A stretch of DNA of 64,000 nucleotides, from positions 163,242 through 227,241 of the forward strand of contig CAJJDO010000164.1 of assembly GCA_905183005.1 (NCBI GenBank). The letters are read 5' to 3'. The stretch is from Paramecium pentaurelia (taxonomy: Eukaryota; Ciliophora; Oligohymenophorea; Peniculida; Parameciidae). The notes under the pieces were generated by a model. It saw only the letters and a program-made list of their open reading frames with translations, was not told where the DNA came from and ran no database searches. Shown here one piece after another: positions 36,071 through 48,053 of the stretch (the first letter of the stretch is position 1; each line of letters opens with the position of its first letter). Position numbers and translations under genes: made by a program.

Positions 36071-37025
36071 ATGGCCACAAAAAGAAAGTATTAAAGGATT
36101 GTAGTTGATGACTAAAAGCCTGATTTGAATGTGATTAGGGTAGCTACTAAGGCTTAATTATCAAATCAAGTCAGAAAAGCTTTATGGCTTCTTTAAGGAA
36201 CCCGTAAAGAAGATCAACCCCCCGTTCAAGATACAATCTACATCACAGCTATCGAAAATGCCATCTCCAAAGCAGTTATTATTGCAGAAGTTGTTAGAAG
36301 AAGAATTGCTGGAATATATTAAATAAACAAAATCTAAACTGTCTAGATTAATGAAGAATATGAACCAATTGAAGAAGGATTAGTGAAAGTCAAAGTCACT
36401 AAAAATTTGGCCTCTTTACAAATCAAATTGACAAAGACTCCAACCGAATAAGATAGAAAAGAGCCTGGATTCCTTGTAAAAATATAATTTTAATATTTAG
36501 GAACCATTGCCTGCTGATTAAGTTCAACCAACCAGAGAAAGAAACGACAGATAAAGAAGTGGAAGCAGAAGACCAAGAAATGATAGCTAAAGAAATACTA
36601 GAGATAGAAGAGACAACAGAGATAGTAGAGATTATAAAGACAGAAGAGATAATAGAGACAATAGAGATAATAGAAGAGAAGACAGAAGAGATAATAATAG
36701 AGATAACAGAGATAACAGAGACAACAGAGACAACAGAGACAACAGAGATAGAAGAGATAATAGAGATAATAGAGATAATAGAAGAGAAGACAGAAGAGAT
36801 AATAATAGAGATAATAGAGATAACAGAGACAACAGAGATAGAAGAGATAACAGAGACAACAGAGACAATAGAGACAATAGAGACAACAGAGATAATAGAG
36901 ACAGAAAAGATAACAGAGATAATAGAAGAGATGAGAGAAGAAATCCTCCATAGAATGAAGCCAACAGTGAAAGACCCACAACCTAAAAAAGTAGAGGTGC
37001 TCCAAGAACACAACAATAAAGTTGA
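36071..37025 (+). CDS. Alba-domain protein with RDN-repeat tail
   Basis: Two exons (intron 36476-36500) encode 309 aa. Residues 1-130 form an Alba domain: NVIRVATKAQLSNQVRKAL, then DTIYITAIENAISKAVIIAE with the conserved A-I-x-K-A-V-x-x-A-E helix, and a basic VVRRRIAGIYQINK strand. Alba proteins bind RNA or DNA; in eukaryotes they are found with RNase P/MRP, ribosomes and mRNPs. The tail consists of about 110 residues of Arg-Asp-Asn repeats (36594-36935), followed by RGAPRTQQQS. The tail resembles RGG/RD low-complexity segments of RNA-binding proteins. Codon and base patterns in the tail are strongly repetitive, which produces long spurious frames on both strands. Confidence 0.88.
36594..36935 (+). 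repeat. Nine-base repeat encoding Arg-Asp-Asn tail
   Basis: Tandem units of the type AGAGAYAAY, with AGAAGA and GAAGAC variants, encode RDN, RRED and RDRRDN blocks. A longer internal duplication is visible: the NRREDRRDNNRDN pattern occurs twice. Confidence 0.9.
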
Positions 37026-37258
37026 TTATCAATAATAAAGAATAAAATATAAAGATTTTCATGGTATCTATAATTCTATTGTTATTATAAATCAAAGTGA
37101 TTCTCTAAAATCTGAATTTTTCTCTCTTTGATTTGTAATTTAGTTAAGAAATGAAATTAATCTTTCTTTTCAAATTTAAAATACACAATCATATCCCAAA
37201 CATTATTTCTAACTCTATGAAATAAATTGGATATTATCTAAGACTTAAATTCATCAAT

Positions 37259-37666
37259 TCATATAATTATTATTTTATTATTCCATATTTTTATTTTATA
37301 ATCACTTCTCTTTTCAACCTTTAATATTATCCCTTTGATTTTGTTACATTTTAGCTCAAATTTGATTTTCTCTAGCATAAATTAAATTTTATTCCATTTG
37401 TTCTTGCATTCAACAGAAAAATTTCCTAGATTGAGATTGTTTATGGCTTTTCTCAAATAATGATTCGACTGATTTCTAAAAAATATTACAAATTCACCAA
37501 CTAGAATATTTTTCTATGAATTACTACTTATTGTTTTTCTATACATAATAAGGATTTTTGAATAATTTTCATTATAAAATTTGTTCAACAAAGTTTTCTA
37601 TGCTTAAAATCCTTAATTCTATATACATTTTTTTATAGATGTCTATTAAATAGATTATGCTCGCAT
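37259..37666 (-). CDS. Candidate gene, possibly a diverged eIF4E-like fragment
   Basis: A single open frame of 135 aa from ATG 37666 to TGA 37259. The segment NKIKGIILKVEKRSDYKIKI followed by WNN is reminiscent of the eIF4E stretch around ICG-A-V-V-x-x-R...DKI-x-I-W. The classic cap-binding tryptophans upstream cannot be identified, so this is a weak resemblance. The same frame stays open for at least 55 codons after the TGA with coding-like composition (IDEFKSQIISNLFHRV), suggesting that a longer protein has been interrupted, or that the stop is not always used. No intron removing this TGA could be found. Confidence 0.35.
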
Positions 37667-38431
37667 GAAAAATAGAGTATTTCCAATAGTATTTATAAAT
37701 AAATTAGTTATTGTTGATACTTTGTTAAATAAATATTTATAGTGAATCATAATTTTTAAGTTAAAAAGAAATCAAGAATAAGAGAATGCTTGCTCATTAA
37801 TCAACCTGTTTATATTTTGATTAACTGAATAAATTTCCGTAAATTCAATAAATTTGTAATTGCTCTCATAATTAAAAAATTAAATATTTTATATATTTTA
37901 TAAATCAAAAGCAGACTCAATCAATTATTTTTATCAAAATGTGAATGAGTAAAAAATTTGTAAATATTCTTTAATTCATAATTTACCCACCAAATTTTAT
38001 AGAATTATTAAAGGTTGTTTTAAATTAAGAATATACTTATGAGGTTTTACAGTAATTTATTACAATAAATTTATTACTTTAAAATGGAATGCTTTTCCAA
38101 TTCTTGGATTTTCTGTTTATGAAAGATGAAGAGTAGATTACAATAAAGGAAGATGTAAAAATCACTAAATATGAAGTTATATTAATGCTAATTTGAAAGT
38201 AGTAATTTCAATTTAACTTATCCTTAGATTGGCTAAGGTAAGAAATTACGCAATTTTCTGTTGAACATTTTAAAGTCTTCATATTGAATTGTGTATTACA
38301 TAAAAATTAAAAGATACTTAAAAGTTCGAGAACTTTATTCTTATTATTTATAAATTAATGTGAAAAAATTTGTTTACAAATGGATTGAAATCCATTGTCG
38401 TAAAACATTTTTGAAATAAAATTAGTTAACT
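37667..38431. other. AT-rich interval, no gene seen
   Basis: About 765 nt between the eIF4E-like candidate and HTH copy 3. I see no credible coding frame or RNA gene. Confidence 0.4.
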
Positions 38432-38778
38432 TCAAACCTTCTTTAACTCTTGTATCGTATGGTCAGTAGCTTTTATGATTTCCCCAGCTAATTTTGATAT
38501 TAAGCTGAATGATCTGTTAATATTATTTATTTTGGTGAATCCACATCTCTGGTTGGACTTGTATTGTACATTCTATAGAATAACATTGCATCTATGTTGA
38601 CTAATGACAGTTTTTGCTGCGGCATAGTTAATTTTAAGGTGTTTAGCGGCCTAAATTAAGAATTATATATTACATGCTTTATTTTGATTCCCTGATGGAA
38701 CACTAGCTTTACAAGGTTCTATCTCTTTATTTTTGAAACTTTTTCATATGGCCTTTTGGTGGAAGAATCTTTTTTCAT
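38432..38778 (-). CDS. Small helix-turn-helix protein, family copy 3
   Basis: Two exons (intron 38651-38673, 23 nt) encode 107 aa from ATG 38778 to TGA 38432. N-terminal RPYEKVSKIKRQNLVKLVF aligns closely with copies 1 and 2; the HTH AAKHLKINYAAAKTVI follows directly after the intron, and FSLISKLAGEII matches the C-terminal block of copy 4. The protein is intact despite lying in gene-poor DNA, and all copies are single, unlinked and in both orientations. I infer DNA binding; whether it derives from a transposase N-terminal domain is open. Confidence 0.72.
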
Positions 38779-39276
38779 TAAAATTTTGGATTTAAATTTA
38801 TTACAATTTTTAGCTAATGGCCATTAGGTTTTAGTGATACATTTATAAATCGTATTACGTATGATTTGAAAAAAATATATTTTGGATCAATTAGAAATAT
38901 TTTTAGAATTAATAAATATTATATTGAGTTTAAACATAAATTTATTTTGTTCCTAAATAAAAGAAGTATGTATTTTATAATAATAATATATGATTAATAT
39001 GATTATTTATAATAAATATCCCAAAAGAAATTAAACAAATAGATAAATGAAAATTTCACATAGAGAACTTATTTTTGGAATTTTAAGTATTTTCTAAAAA
39101 TTCAAATGAAAAATGTTAATTTCTATCATTTCTATGTATAGATTCATATGATGAAGTGAAAATAGTGATTTAATATTTGAAGTCTATTAGGTCATTTTTA
39201 AGTTACTTAATAAGAAAATTAATGAAATTTATATATAATATATATATATATATTAAAAGAATATAATAATAATATA
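38779..39276. other. Intergenic, with a TA microsatellite
   Basis: AT-rich DNA upstream of the carbonic-anhydrase-like gene. A run of alternating TA lies at about 39230-39252, 25 nt before the start codon. No gene seen. Confidence 0.5.
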
Positions 39277-41342
39277 ATGAATATTCTAGTATTAATATAT
39301 TTTGGAATGAGTTATGCCAATACACCAGTAAAGGAGTATGGATAGTGTTTGGATGAAACCTTAGCTTAATCTCCAATATAGTTAAAGCCACCATTCGGAC
39401 ATATTGGTTGATTTGTGTATTAATAAACCTAGAACTAAAATTGGAATTTGAGTTTTTGGAAGCTAGAGATTTATAGATAAAACATACAGGATACGAATTA
39501 GTGTGTTAAGGAGCATTCGGTTTTGTGAAGCACAATAATAAAATATTTAATGCCTATCAAGTAAAATTTAAATCTCCATCAGAACACTCATTGTCAGAAA
39601 ACGATTATTTTTATCCAATAGAAATGCAAATATTTTTAATATCATAATAAAAGTTTAGAATAGGTTTCAGTGTTTTCTTTCGTTTAAATAAAGATCACAC
39701 TGAAAATGCTTTATTAGCAAAGTTTGGATTTGGAAAGAACATAATCAAGGAACTATAGCCAGGAGATTTTTATGTAGTTCCTGAAGCAATAGATTTGGGA
39801 GTATTATTTGATGATACAGGTATAAATATTATAAGTTGATCAATTAGATAAATTTCTAGTTTATTAAGGAAGTGATACATTCCCTCCTTGTGGTTAGATG
39901 GTCTGGTTAACATTATTTAAGATATATGATATGTCTTCCAATCAAGCTATTGACTTTCCTGAACTTCTGCTTTATTCAGTTAGAGAATAGAAGGAAATGA
40001 AAAGACCAATTTATGCAAATTTTGATCCAGCCTTATTCATTATAACAGATGGTGAAATGAATACTAAATAGGATCTGAAAACTTAAAGAACCAGGAATCA
40101 AGTTGATAAAAAGGTATGTATAACAATTCCAAATAGCTTGTGAAAGATAATTTTTATATATATGGAGCTGGTGAAGGTTTAGAATTAGATGGATTTGTAT
40201 TTACTGCCTCAGGATAGTCAGGAGGGAAGATAGTAAGAACAGAAGATTTCTTTATAATCAAATTGAAACCAGAAGCAAAAGATGTTTAAGAGGATGTAAA
40301 GGAAATAGAGTAGTAACAAATTGATTCTTAATCACAATAAGAATAGACTGAAAATAACAACATTGAATAACCAATTGATGTTTAAGAAAATAGTATTCCA
40401 GAAGATTTTGAAGAGACTGATTATGAAAGTAAGGATGAGACAAAGGAACCTTAAGAATTAAGTGGACAAGATAATTCAAAAGAGGGAGGAGATTCTGATA
40501 GAAAAAGTAAATTGGATTTACATTCAAGAATTAAGGAAAGACAAGCAAGCAAGAGTAAAGATTTGATAAATTAATATAATGAGAATAAAGTAAAAGAAAA
40601 ACAAGAATAATAAATTTAAGATTAAGAAGTAGAAGGTGATATCATTTAAGAAATAGATCAATAGAAAAATTGGCCTAGGTTATGCTAAACAGGAAAATCA
40701 TAATCCCCCATCATACTTGATTTAAGGAATCTTCTTAAATAACCAATAAAAGAACCTATATTATCATATTATTTTGTACCAAAAGAACTCTATTTAAGCA
40801 ATGATGGATATCAATTAAAATTAATTAGTGATCCTGGAGGTTTTGGAGCTATGAGTTGGAATGGGAAAATATATTAGGCTCTTGAATTGAATTTTCATAC
40901 ACCTTCTGAACATACTATTGGTGAAAACTAGTTTAGAATGAATTGCGAAATCTAAATTATGCATAAATCTATTGATGGAGATATTCTATATTTAGTTCTC
41001 TTTTTACATAACACTTATCCAAATGAGAGTAATGAGTTTTTAGAATAAATTGGGTTACCATCTTCAAAAAGTATAAATTATAGAGCTGTCGAAAAAGGAG
41101 AATTAATTCAAATTAATAAAGATATCAAACTTGCTGATTTGGTTAGAGATGTTTCTGAATTTGTATACTATACAGGATCTTTGACAGTACCACCTTGTGT
41201 TGAAAATATATAATATATCATTAGAAGAAGTAGATTGCCAATCTCCTTGACATAAATTGAAAATATGTAACGTTTAATAGGTAAAAAAGAAAATTTTAGA
41301 CCCATTCAAAATCTGAATGGAAGAAATTTATATACAAATTGA
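39277..41342 (+). CDS. Secreted double alpha-carbonic-anhydrase-like protein, zinc ligands lost
   Basis: Four exons (introns of 26, 28 and 23 nt) encode 662 aa. It begins with a signal peptide (MNILVLIYFGMSYA), then two alpha-CA-like domains separated by about 140 acidic, Gln/Glu/Lys-rich residues. Domain 1: LAQSPIQL, VKFKSPSEHSL, EMQIFL, DTFPPCGQM. Domain 2: GKSQSPIILDL, LNFHTPSEHTIGEN, CEIQIMHK, LTVPPCVEN, then FRPIQNLNGRN. The fold hallmarks QSPI, SEH and PPC are present. Of the three zinc histidines (H94, H96, H119 of human CA II), domain 1 has Lys, Lys and Gln; domain 2 has Asn, His and Gln. So neither domain should bind catalytic zinc, as in animal CA-related proteins. A binding or structural role outside the cell or in vacuoles is inferred. 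Confidence 0.88.
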
Positions 41343-41390
41343 ATATCAAGAAATCATTAATTTTTTTAATTTCTATAAATAAAAATATCT

Positions 41391-42683
41391 ATGCAAAGCT
41401 CTTTGGGACCTCCTACCATAATGAGAACTTCAATAAAGAAAATCTGTCTTAAAGAAGGTTGTCATTAACCTTTCGACATTAATGAAGATAACATTCGTAA
41501 TCATGACTCTCATCGATTATAAGTGCACGTAGTTTAGGATTTAGTTTAAAAGTTACACGAAAGAAATTTGAAGAATAAAGAAGAACTTGGACACATTCAA
41601 AATAAATTATTTTTAAAAATTGAATAAAATGAAAAGGCCATTATGGCATTGAGAAGTGGAGATAGGAGCTTACTTATAGAACATTTATCAAATTTAACAG
41701 AATAATCTGAGTCATTAGGTAATCCATTAATTGAAAGAAATAACTTAGAGTCTTATGACAATTTATTTTTTAGTATTATAAATATTCTACTTAGGTACCA
41801 GACGACAAGTAAAATTTGAGAGATTAGATGAAAATTATAATAAAAATTTTAGAGCAATGTTTAACGAATTAGTTAATGCCTAAATTTTTTAAAATTGCTA
41901 AATCAATTGTCAAAATCATGGTATATACAGAATAGATAGGTTCGATTTAGCACCAAATATTGATAAATAAAAAAGATTACTTTGCCAAAATGATTAAAGG
42001 GTAAGAGCTCTAAACTTTGAAATGTGCTAAAATTTATTAGATAAATATAACTAACAAGAATTGTATTTATAATTACTTATCTCAGGTGCTTTGAAAAGTT
42101 ACATTAGATAAAAGGATTGATATTTTCCTTAAGATTTAATTTAGATCGAATTACAAATAAGATTTTGACTGAAGTTTAAGGCTTAATTAACAGTAATTTT
42201 AGATATTTTGAATAAAATCAAAAGGATTTTTAATACCAATTCAGATTTGGAGAAATAATTCCTAAATAAACTTATGAAAATCTAGCTGAATTTTTATCTG
42301 TAAACGGACAAAATCTGCCATTAAAAAGTAATTAGATAAGTAATATTGAGTAATTTGAGTAAATTTTGGATTAAATTAAAACATCAGTTGTGAAAATTCA
42401 CACTAACTTTGGAAATTTTCTTGATCAATTAAAACCTTCAATTATAAAAATCACTATTGAAACGATTATAGGTTAAGATGCTCAAATTTAGTATCTAGAA
42501 GTTCAACCTGGAGCAACATTAGCTGAGTTATTTAACTACCTTAGAGATGATTAGAATTGGAATTATTAGATAACTTAGGCAGAGATTGTCATTGATCATC
42601 TCAGATTAAATCTATAACAAAGATCACCTGAATAAGTAATTCTTCAAAATGATAATGATATTTAAATATAATTTCGTAGATGA
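41391..42683 (+). CDS. Unrecognised coiled-coil protein, 413 aa
   Basis: Three exons (introns 41773-41794 and a 29-nt one near 42092) encode 413 aa. The N-terminus has CLKEGCHQPFDINEDNIRNH, a Cys/His pattern that could be a small zinc-binding element. A helical region follows (VVQDLVQKLHERNLKNKEEL, then NYNKNFRAMFNELVNA). A second helical part has RFNLDRITNKILTEVQGL. The C-terminal 100 residues look beta-rich, with ITIETIIGQDAQIQYLEVQP and ATLAELFNYLRDD, suggestive of a ubiquitin-like or PB1-type fold. I cannot name the family. It starts 48 nt after the CA-like gene and converges with the next gene at 51 nt. Confidence 0.6.
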
Positions 42684-42734
42684 TAAAAAATTATAAACAT
42701 AAAAATTATTAGATATATAAATTATGTAAAATAA

Positions 42735-45700
42735 TCATACCAACAAAATTCTCTTATCATCAACTTTATTCTTTCTATTTTTAAAGCATTTAAATATTAT
42801 AAAACCAAATATTAATACACCAATGATAATTAAGATTATTGCCCATATAGGGAAGTTGTTTTTATCATCATCTTCTGGAGGTCCAGGTTATGGAGGTTTT
42901 TCATTTTCTTATGATATAGTAACATTTAAAGTAGCTATAACATTTGAGTTAGAATTTTAAAGAGACAATTTAATGATTTCATTAGCATATTAAACAGAAA
43001 CACAAACTTATGGGGATCGTTTTAATGTGTAATGCTATAATTTTGTTTCTTCATCTGCTGTTGCCAATAAATGTAATTGCCCATTCCAATTGTAGACAAA
43101 TGATTACATTTAATAAAAATGGCCTGGTATTTTACTAGTAGGACCAATCAGATGAGCTATAGCAAGTTTAGGGTTTTGTTTGCTACTTGAACTTTCAAGA
43201 TCAAAAATGAGTAACTCAAATTTATTATATGCAAAATACACCATAGATAAGATATTTTCATTTGAATATATTATAGGATAGAGATTGAACAACATCCATC
43301 CTCCATATTATTGATAAACACCATTCAATATAAAGTATTTGAGATCACATAATTTCTTACTGAAACAATCAAATTCAAATTTGAATGAATATGTAGCTAT
43401 AGTATTATAGACAATAATTATTTAATTTTTTCTTAAAACCAGTCCAACACATATTGAATTTCCAGTTACATATAATTAATTTTGTTTAAGTATACTAATA
43501 ACATCTTAAAAGAATATCTAATTATCACTTGATGTTCTGGAAATCACTATATTATTAAAGTATGCATTCCCTCTCACATCCACAGAAATAGCCTAATAAA
43601 CATCATCGCGTAGATGCTGGAATTCAACAAAAAATGGCTAAGATGATATAGTAAATTTATTGAATTATTCAAATGCTGAAACTTTGATGGGATCACCTTT
43701 TGTATCATATACAAATATGTTGGGATATGAATAAATGAGAAAATTGTTTTGATGAAGGAAAACTTTAATGATATTTGTTGGGAATAGTAGTTCATCTTCT
43801 AAGAATTTACAATTAGAATCATTGCATTCGATAACCTTTAAGAAAATCAAAGTTTCTTTATAAGCTTCAACATATATATACTAATTTTAAATAAATAATA
43901 ACTTATTGATCTTATAAGTTTTATCCAAAGTGATTTCTATCTTACTCAAATCAGACTTTTTTACTAAGACAATTTTATCCTCCATCAATTAAACTATTGT
44001 TTCAGTATTCAATTATTATATATATGGACTAAATTCTAAAGTTTCTGGTTATTTTGTTAATGTTTTAACATATTTAATCTTTTATGAATTTTCACTCTAT
44101 GTTATATCAAAGGCTTAACCACTATACCATGATTGATCCAAATTAATACAATGGTTTTGAACACCATCTGCTTTATATGTTAAATTCAATGAACTTTTAG
44201 TCTAAAATATTGAAACACCTCTATTAACTATTAGAGCTGGAACTACTTAAGTTTTAATAGTTTAGGCATCATTTTTAATTTAGACAGTTAAGCTAATTTC
44301 TTTAGAATACTCAATCTATTAATAATCATCCTTTAATTGAGATTAAACTAAGTTATCTCCTATGATATAGTAGTTTTATTGCATTTGTTTATTTGCAATA
44401 GAATCAGTAATAAAACAATAATTATGAGCAATTGTAAATTAAGCAGTAGACGTATAATCTATGCTTACAAACATAGTATTTATACTATTCTCATCAACTT
44501 TATATACTAGTAGTTTTTATTATCCCATTTGTTATCCAACAATATAAAATAAGTTTTACTTAAGATTAACTTGAATTTATGATAAATTTATAATAGAATA
44601 ATTATTAATATTAATTATTTTCTCCTAATAAATATTATTAATATTCTAATAATTAAATACAGTAGCTTTGTATTCTTCTTTACCTTTTGATTTTATTAGT
44701 CTAGCAAAATGATTTCTAAAAATTAAAATGTTCTTTTAATCATTATTACAGTCGATATCCGTGAACCAAATCAATGTAAATTTTTCGTATTGTAAAGAAT
44801 AGATCTTCAATTAGCCATCCTACTCAATAAATAAAAGATCTTATTATGCTTGAGATGCATATATATCCCCTATGATATCTTAAGTATATAGTAAGGTTGC
44901 TTTGTTTTCAACAGATATCATATATATTTTAATTGATTATTGCAATTAGACAAACAAGTAATTACCATCAGTTGCAATAGATATGGGATTATTTTCAAAT
45001 CTGATTGTTGTCAATATATCAAATTTTTATTATTAATAATAGACACAATAGATAGTGATTGTTGAATCTTGTAATATTGCTAAGAATATCGAATTATAAT
45101 TAAACCACCAAAGCTATTTATCAGAGTCTTACAATAAATCGAATTGTCTCTGAGTAAAAATAGATTAACAATTTAATTTAAGAGTTGATATGATCTCACA
45201 AGTGTATCCACTTATATATTTATTGTTATGTTGTTATATTATTTAAACATATGGATTATTTAAATTTGATAATGATTTCCTATAGATAACCTCAGAAACA
45301 TCTCCTAAGTTTACGATTTCAATGGCTTGGAATTATTCCACTTTTAGATTGAGAATTTCATGTTTTGAAAATTCATATTTTAGATTAGATCCTTAATAGA
45401 TGGATTTCAACTTAACATCTACATTATCTTAAAATACACTTCCTGCAATCAATGCTTAAGGTACTTAGGATGAATACATCTCTATAGATTCAAAGTTAAC
45501 AACCATATAATAGACATCAATAACACAGTAAGTGTTTTAAATAAGTGTTGTCATTTTATAATCCTTCTCAATAGGTAAAGAAGCAGATAAAAATTGTAAT
45601 GAATATTCACTATTTATGGCATATCTGTAAAAGTTATCATCATCAAAAACTAAAAATCCATCAGAGTTTGGATGTGAACTGATTTTATATTGAGAATCAC

Positions 45701-46751
45701 CTAAAGTCTTAGTTTAGATATTATATAATTATTATGAATATAAAGCTAGAGTCTAGTCTTAAATTACTATAATTGAAGTTCTTTGTAATAAAACCTTATC
45801 TGAAACCTTGCAGTTGATGTCTATGGTAAATTCTTATTAAGTAATTAATTTATGATATAGCTATGTTTTTGAAAGGATAACATATGTATTTTTATAAACA
45901 TCAAGATCATAAGTATAAACATCTGGAATCTTTGTATCAATCTTACTAATTAATTACCATTTATTCTCCTTAAATTATAAAATAATTAATTCTCCAGATG
46001 CATTCAATATACTAATCTATCCATTTGTATGAGTTTTAAACTCTCTTATTTATAGTTCAAATTAGTCCTGCTATAATAGAATTTTCATTGCAGCTTAGTC
46101 AAGGCTATTTAATAACACCAGTGTTTCTCCTTATTCTTAATATAGCTCTAACTTATCTATAGTACCTCTGAATAGATATTAATCTATCGTATCTAATTTT
46201 CTAAAAGTATCTTAAGGCTTCTCAATTGTTAAATAAGTATGTGGAGATTAATCAATTTTAAAAATACTAAAGTAATCTCCTTCGTCATTAGAACATTCCG
46301 TAATAATTAAATTTGTCAACAAAGCTATATCATAACATTTAGAATTTGCTCTACTAGTACTTGGATATACAGCATCTAAATTAGGTGAATTAGAGTATTA
46401 TTTCAAGTTGTATTCGCAATAATAAACTCCTTCACTAAGTCTTAGTATAGCCATATAATGTTATGGTTCACTAAATTTAGTTGATTTTAACATTTTAATT
46501 GAAATTGTCTAACCTTTTACTCCATCTATAGAAATTGTCTCTAATTCTTACAAAGGAGTTGCAATTGTAAACTAAGGAACAACAGGTTAAAAAATAATCT
46601 AATCATATTCATTGGAATAGAATATCTAAGACAAAGGAATTTTGATTGTCTCACCTGGAGTTGAAGTTATGAAAAGCTTATTGTCTTACAAATTCGAGCA
46701 TTAATGTGAGAGGATAATGAAGGTACTAAGGATTAAGTGAATTTAAATCAT
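42735..46751 (-). CDS. Large single-exon type I membrane protein
   Basis: An intronless gene of 1338 aa. N-terminal signal peptide MIQIHLILSTFIILSHQCSN; near the C-terminus one membrane helix (FPIWAIILIIIGVLIFGFII) followed by KCFKNRKNKVDDKR, the usual stop-transfer basic tail. The ectodomain is beta-rich with many repeats that read like propeller or Ig-type strands (for example NNFLIYSYPNIFVYDT, NGQLHLLATADEETKL) and a moderate number of cysteines. I recognise no named domain. Similar large transmembrane proteins are abundant in Paramecium and mostly uncharacterised. The absence of any intron in 4 kb is unusual beside its intron-rich neighbours. Confidence 0.78.
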
Positions 46752-46769
46752 TTTAATTATATTCAAGAT

Positions 46770-47287
46770 TCAAAAGATCTTTTTAATGCTTAGGTTAAAT
46801 TCTGAATACATACTGAATAATTTATTCAACATTATTCATAATATCATTCCACATATCATCAATTTCGATCTTTTATTAATTTTAATTATTTACACACAAA
46901 TATAATTAGATCAGAAATTAGTATAATCCTTGATGATTAGATATCCAAAAATTTGTAATAATCTCTTTTTTCATTTTAATTGATGAAATCCAACTTAGAG
47001 GAATTTGATCTAATATATAAGATTAAATACTAAGGGTTTTAATGAGCCTTATTGTAGAATACAAAATAGGATTGGAAATTATCTTTTTATATTTTTTCTG
47101 ATTTTATTAGAAAACAATTAAACTTAGACGATATAGTCGTTCAAACCATGCTTTCAGTCTTCAATTTTATTTTAATCTATACATACTTCTTCTTTTATCC
47201 AAAGAAATAAAATTATCTATCTTAAGTGTCAAGTATTTCTAGAATGTGATCATACTTTAAGCGATTCTTGTTCTATAAGATATACAT
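46770..47287 (-). CDS. Unrecognised helical protein, 154 aa
   Basis: Three exons (28-nt intron, and 25-nt intron 46789-46813) encode 154 aa from ATG 47287. Sequence: RLKYDHILEILDTQDRQF, KAWFERLYRLSLIVFQQ, LYSTIRLIKTLSIQSYILDQ, GLYQFLIQLYLCVNN, IDDMWNDIMNNVEQII. It looks all-helical and basic. If the second intron is not removed the frame runs on for 40 residues and overlaps the start of the membrane-protein gene; splicing gives a stop 18 nt before that gene, which I prefer. I recognise no family. Confidence 0.55.
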
Positions 47288-48053
47288 AAATCTAAAATTT
47301 ATAATTGAGAATTGTTAAATTATATTAATAAAGTTAAATCTTCCTAAAATTTTTTATTTAATTATTAATCAATGAAGTATAAATTTTTTGTGCTTTTTGA
47401 AAATAATTTTTTATCTCTTATATAAATATTTATTCTTGAAACTTCACAAATTTAATGAAATAATACATGAGTATATTTGGTGTATTAAAAATCATTAACA
47501 TAAATTGCTAAGATTCTTAGAAGACTTATTTTATTAATCATTTAATCTTTTGATGAAAATTATAATTATTATTTAAATAAGATTCTACTGTTAAAACAGC
47601 ATCTTATTATATATAAAACAAATAACTGAATGAAAGCATATTTAACAGCTTAGACTTAAAAATTATAAATAAGAATCCAAAATTTCAGATATAGAATTAA
47701 TTTATTTATAATCCTCAAAATTGGGAAGTAAGTTTACATAGCAATACCTAAAAATTTTAATTGTTTTTGTTAGTGAATGTAGATTCATATTTTAATCAAT
47801 AGAATGTCTAAAAAATGAAAACTATATTATTAAATCAATTGTGAAAAACATCTTTTAAATATCAAGTGAAATTTATATTCAAATATATACGATTACCATT
47901 TGATTTTATATAGAGTAATTTTGAAAAGGTTAGCTGGGACTAATCAAAAAATATACAATTATAGATTATCCTAAAATACTTTTTACTCTATAAATGTGTA
48001 ATTATATTAAAGCAGTGTAATTATTAATAAAATTATATATTAAAAATACTTTG
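47288..48053. other. AT-rich interval, no gene seen
   Basis: Very AT-rich DNA between two minus-strand genes. The right-hand part may include the true 3' untranslated region of the WD40 gene, whose only in-frame stop lies at the border. Confidence 0.4.

Noticed and set aside
36423..37095. Long minus-strand frames (Ser/Val/Ile-rich, Leu/Ser-rich, Cys/Tyr/Leu-rich) and a plus-strand Glu/Ile/Thr frame
   Set aside because: All are shadows of the repetitive RDN tail of the Alba gene, whose own frame has a clear conserved domain and a splice junction.
40258..40527. An 89-aa minus-strand frame
   Set aside because: Antisense of the acidic Gln/Glu linker between the two carbonic-anhydrase-like domains.
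43574..43795. A 73-aa minus-strand frame
   Set aside because: It lies in a different frame inside the 1338-aa membrane protein gene, which is open throughout.
46651..46751. Overlap of the 154-aa gene with the membrane-protein gene
   Set aside because: A well-formed 25-nt intron (46789-46813) gives an earlier stop and removes the overlap, so true overlapping genes are less likely.
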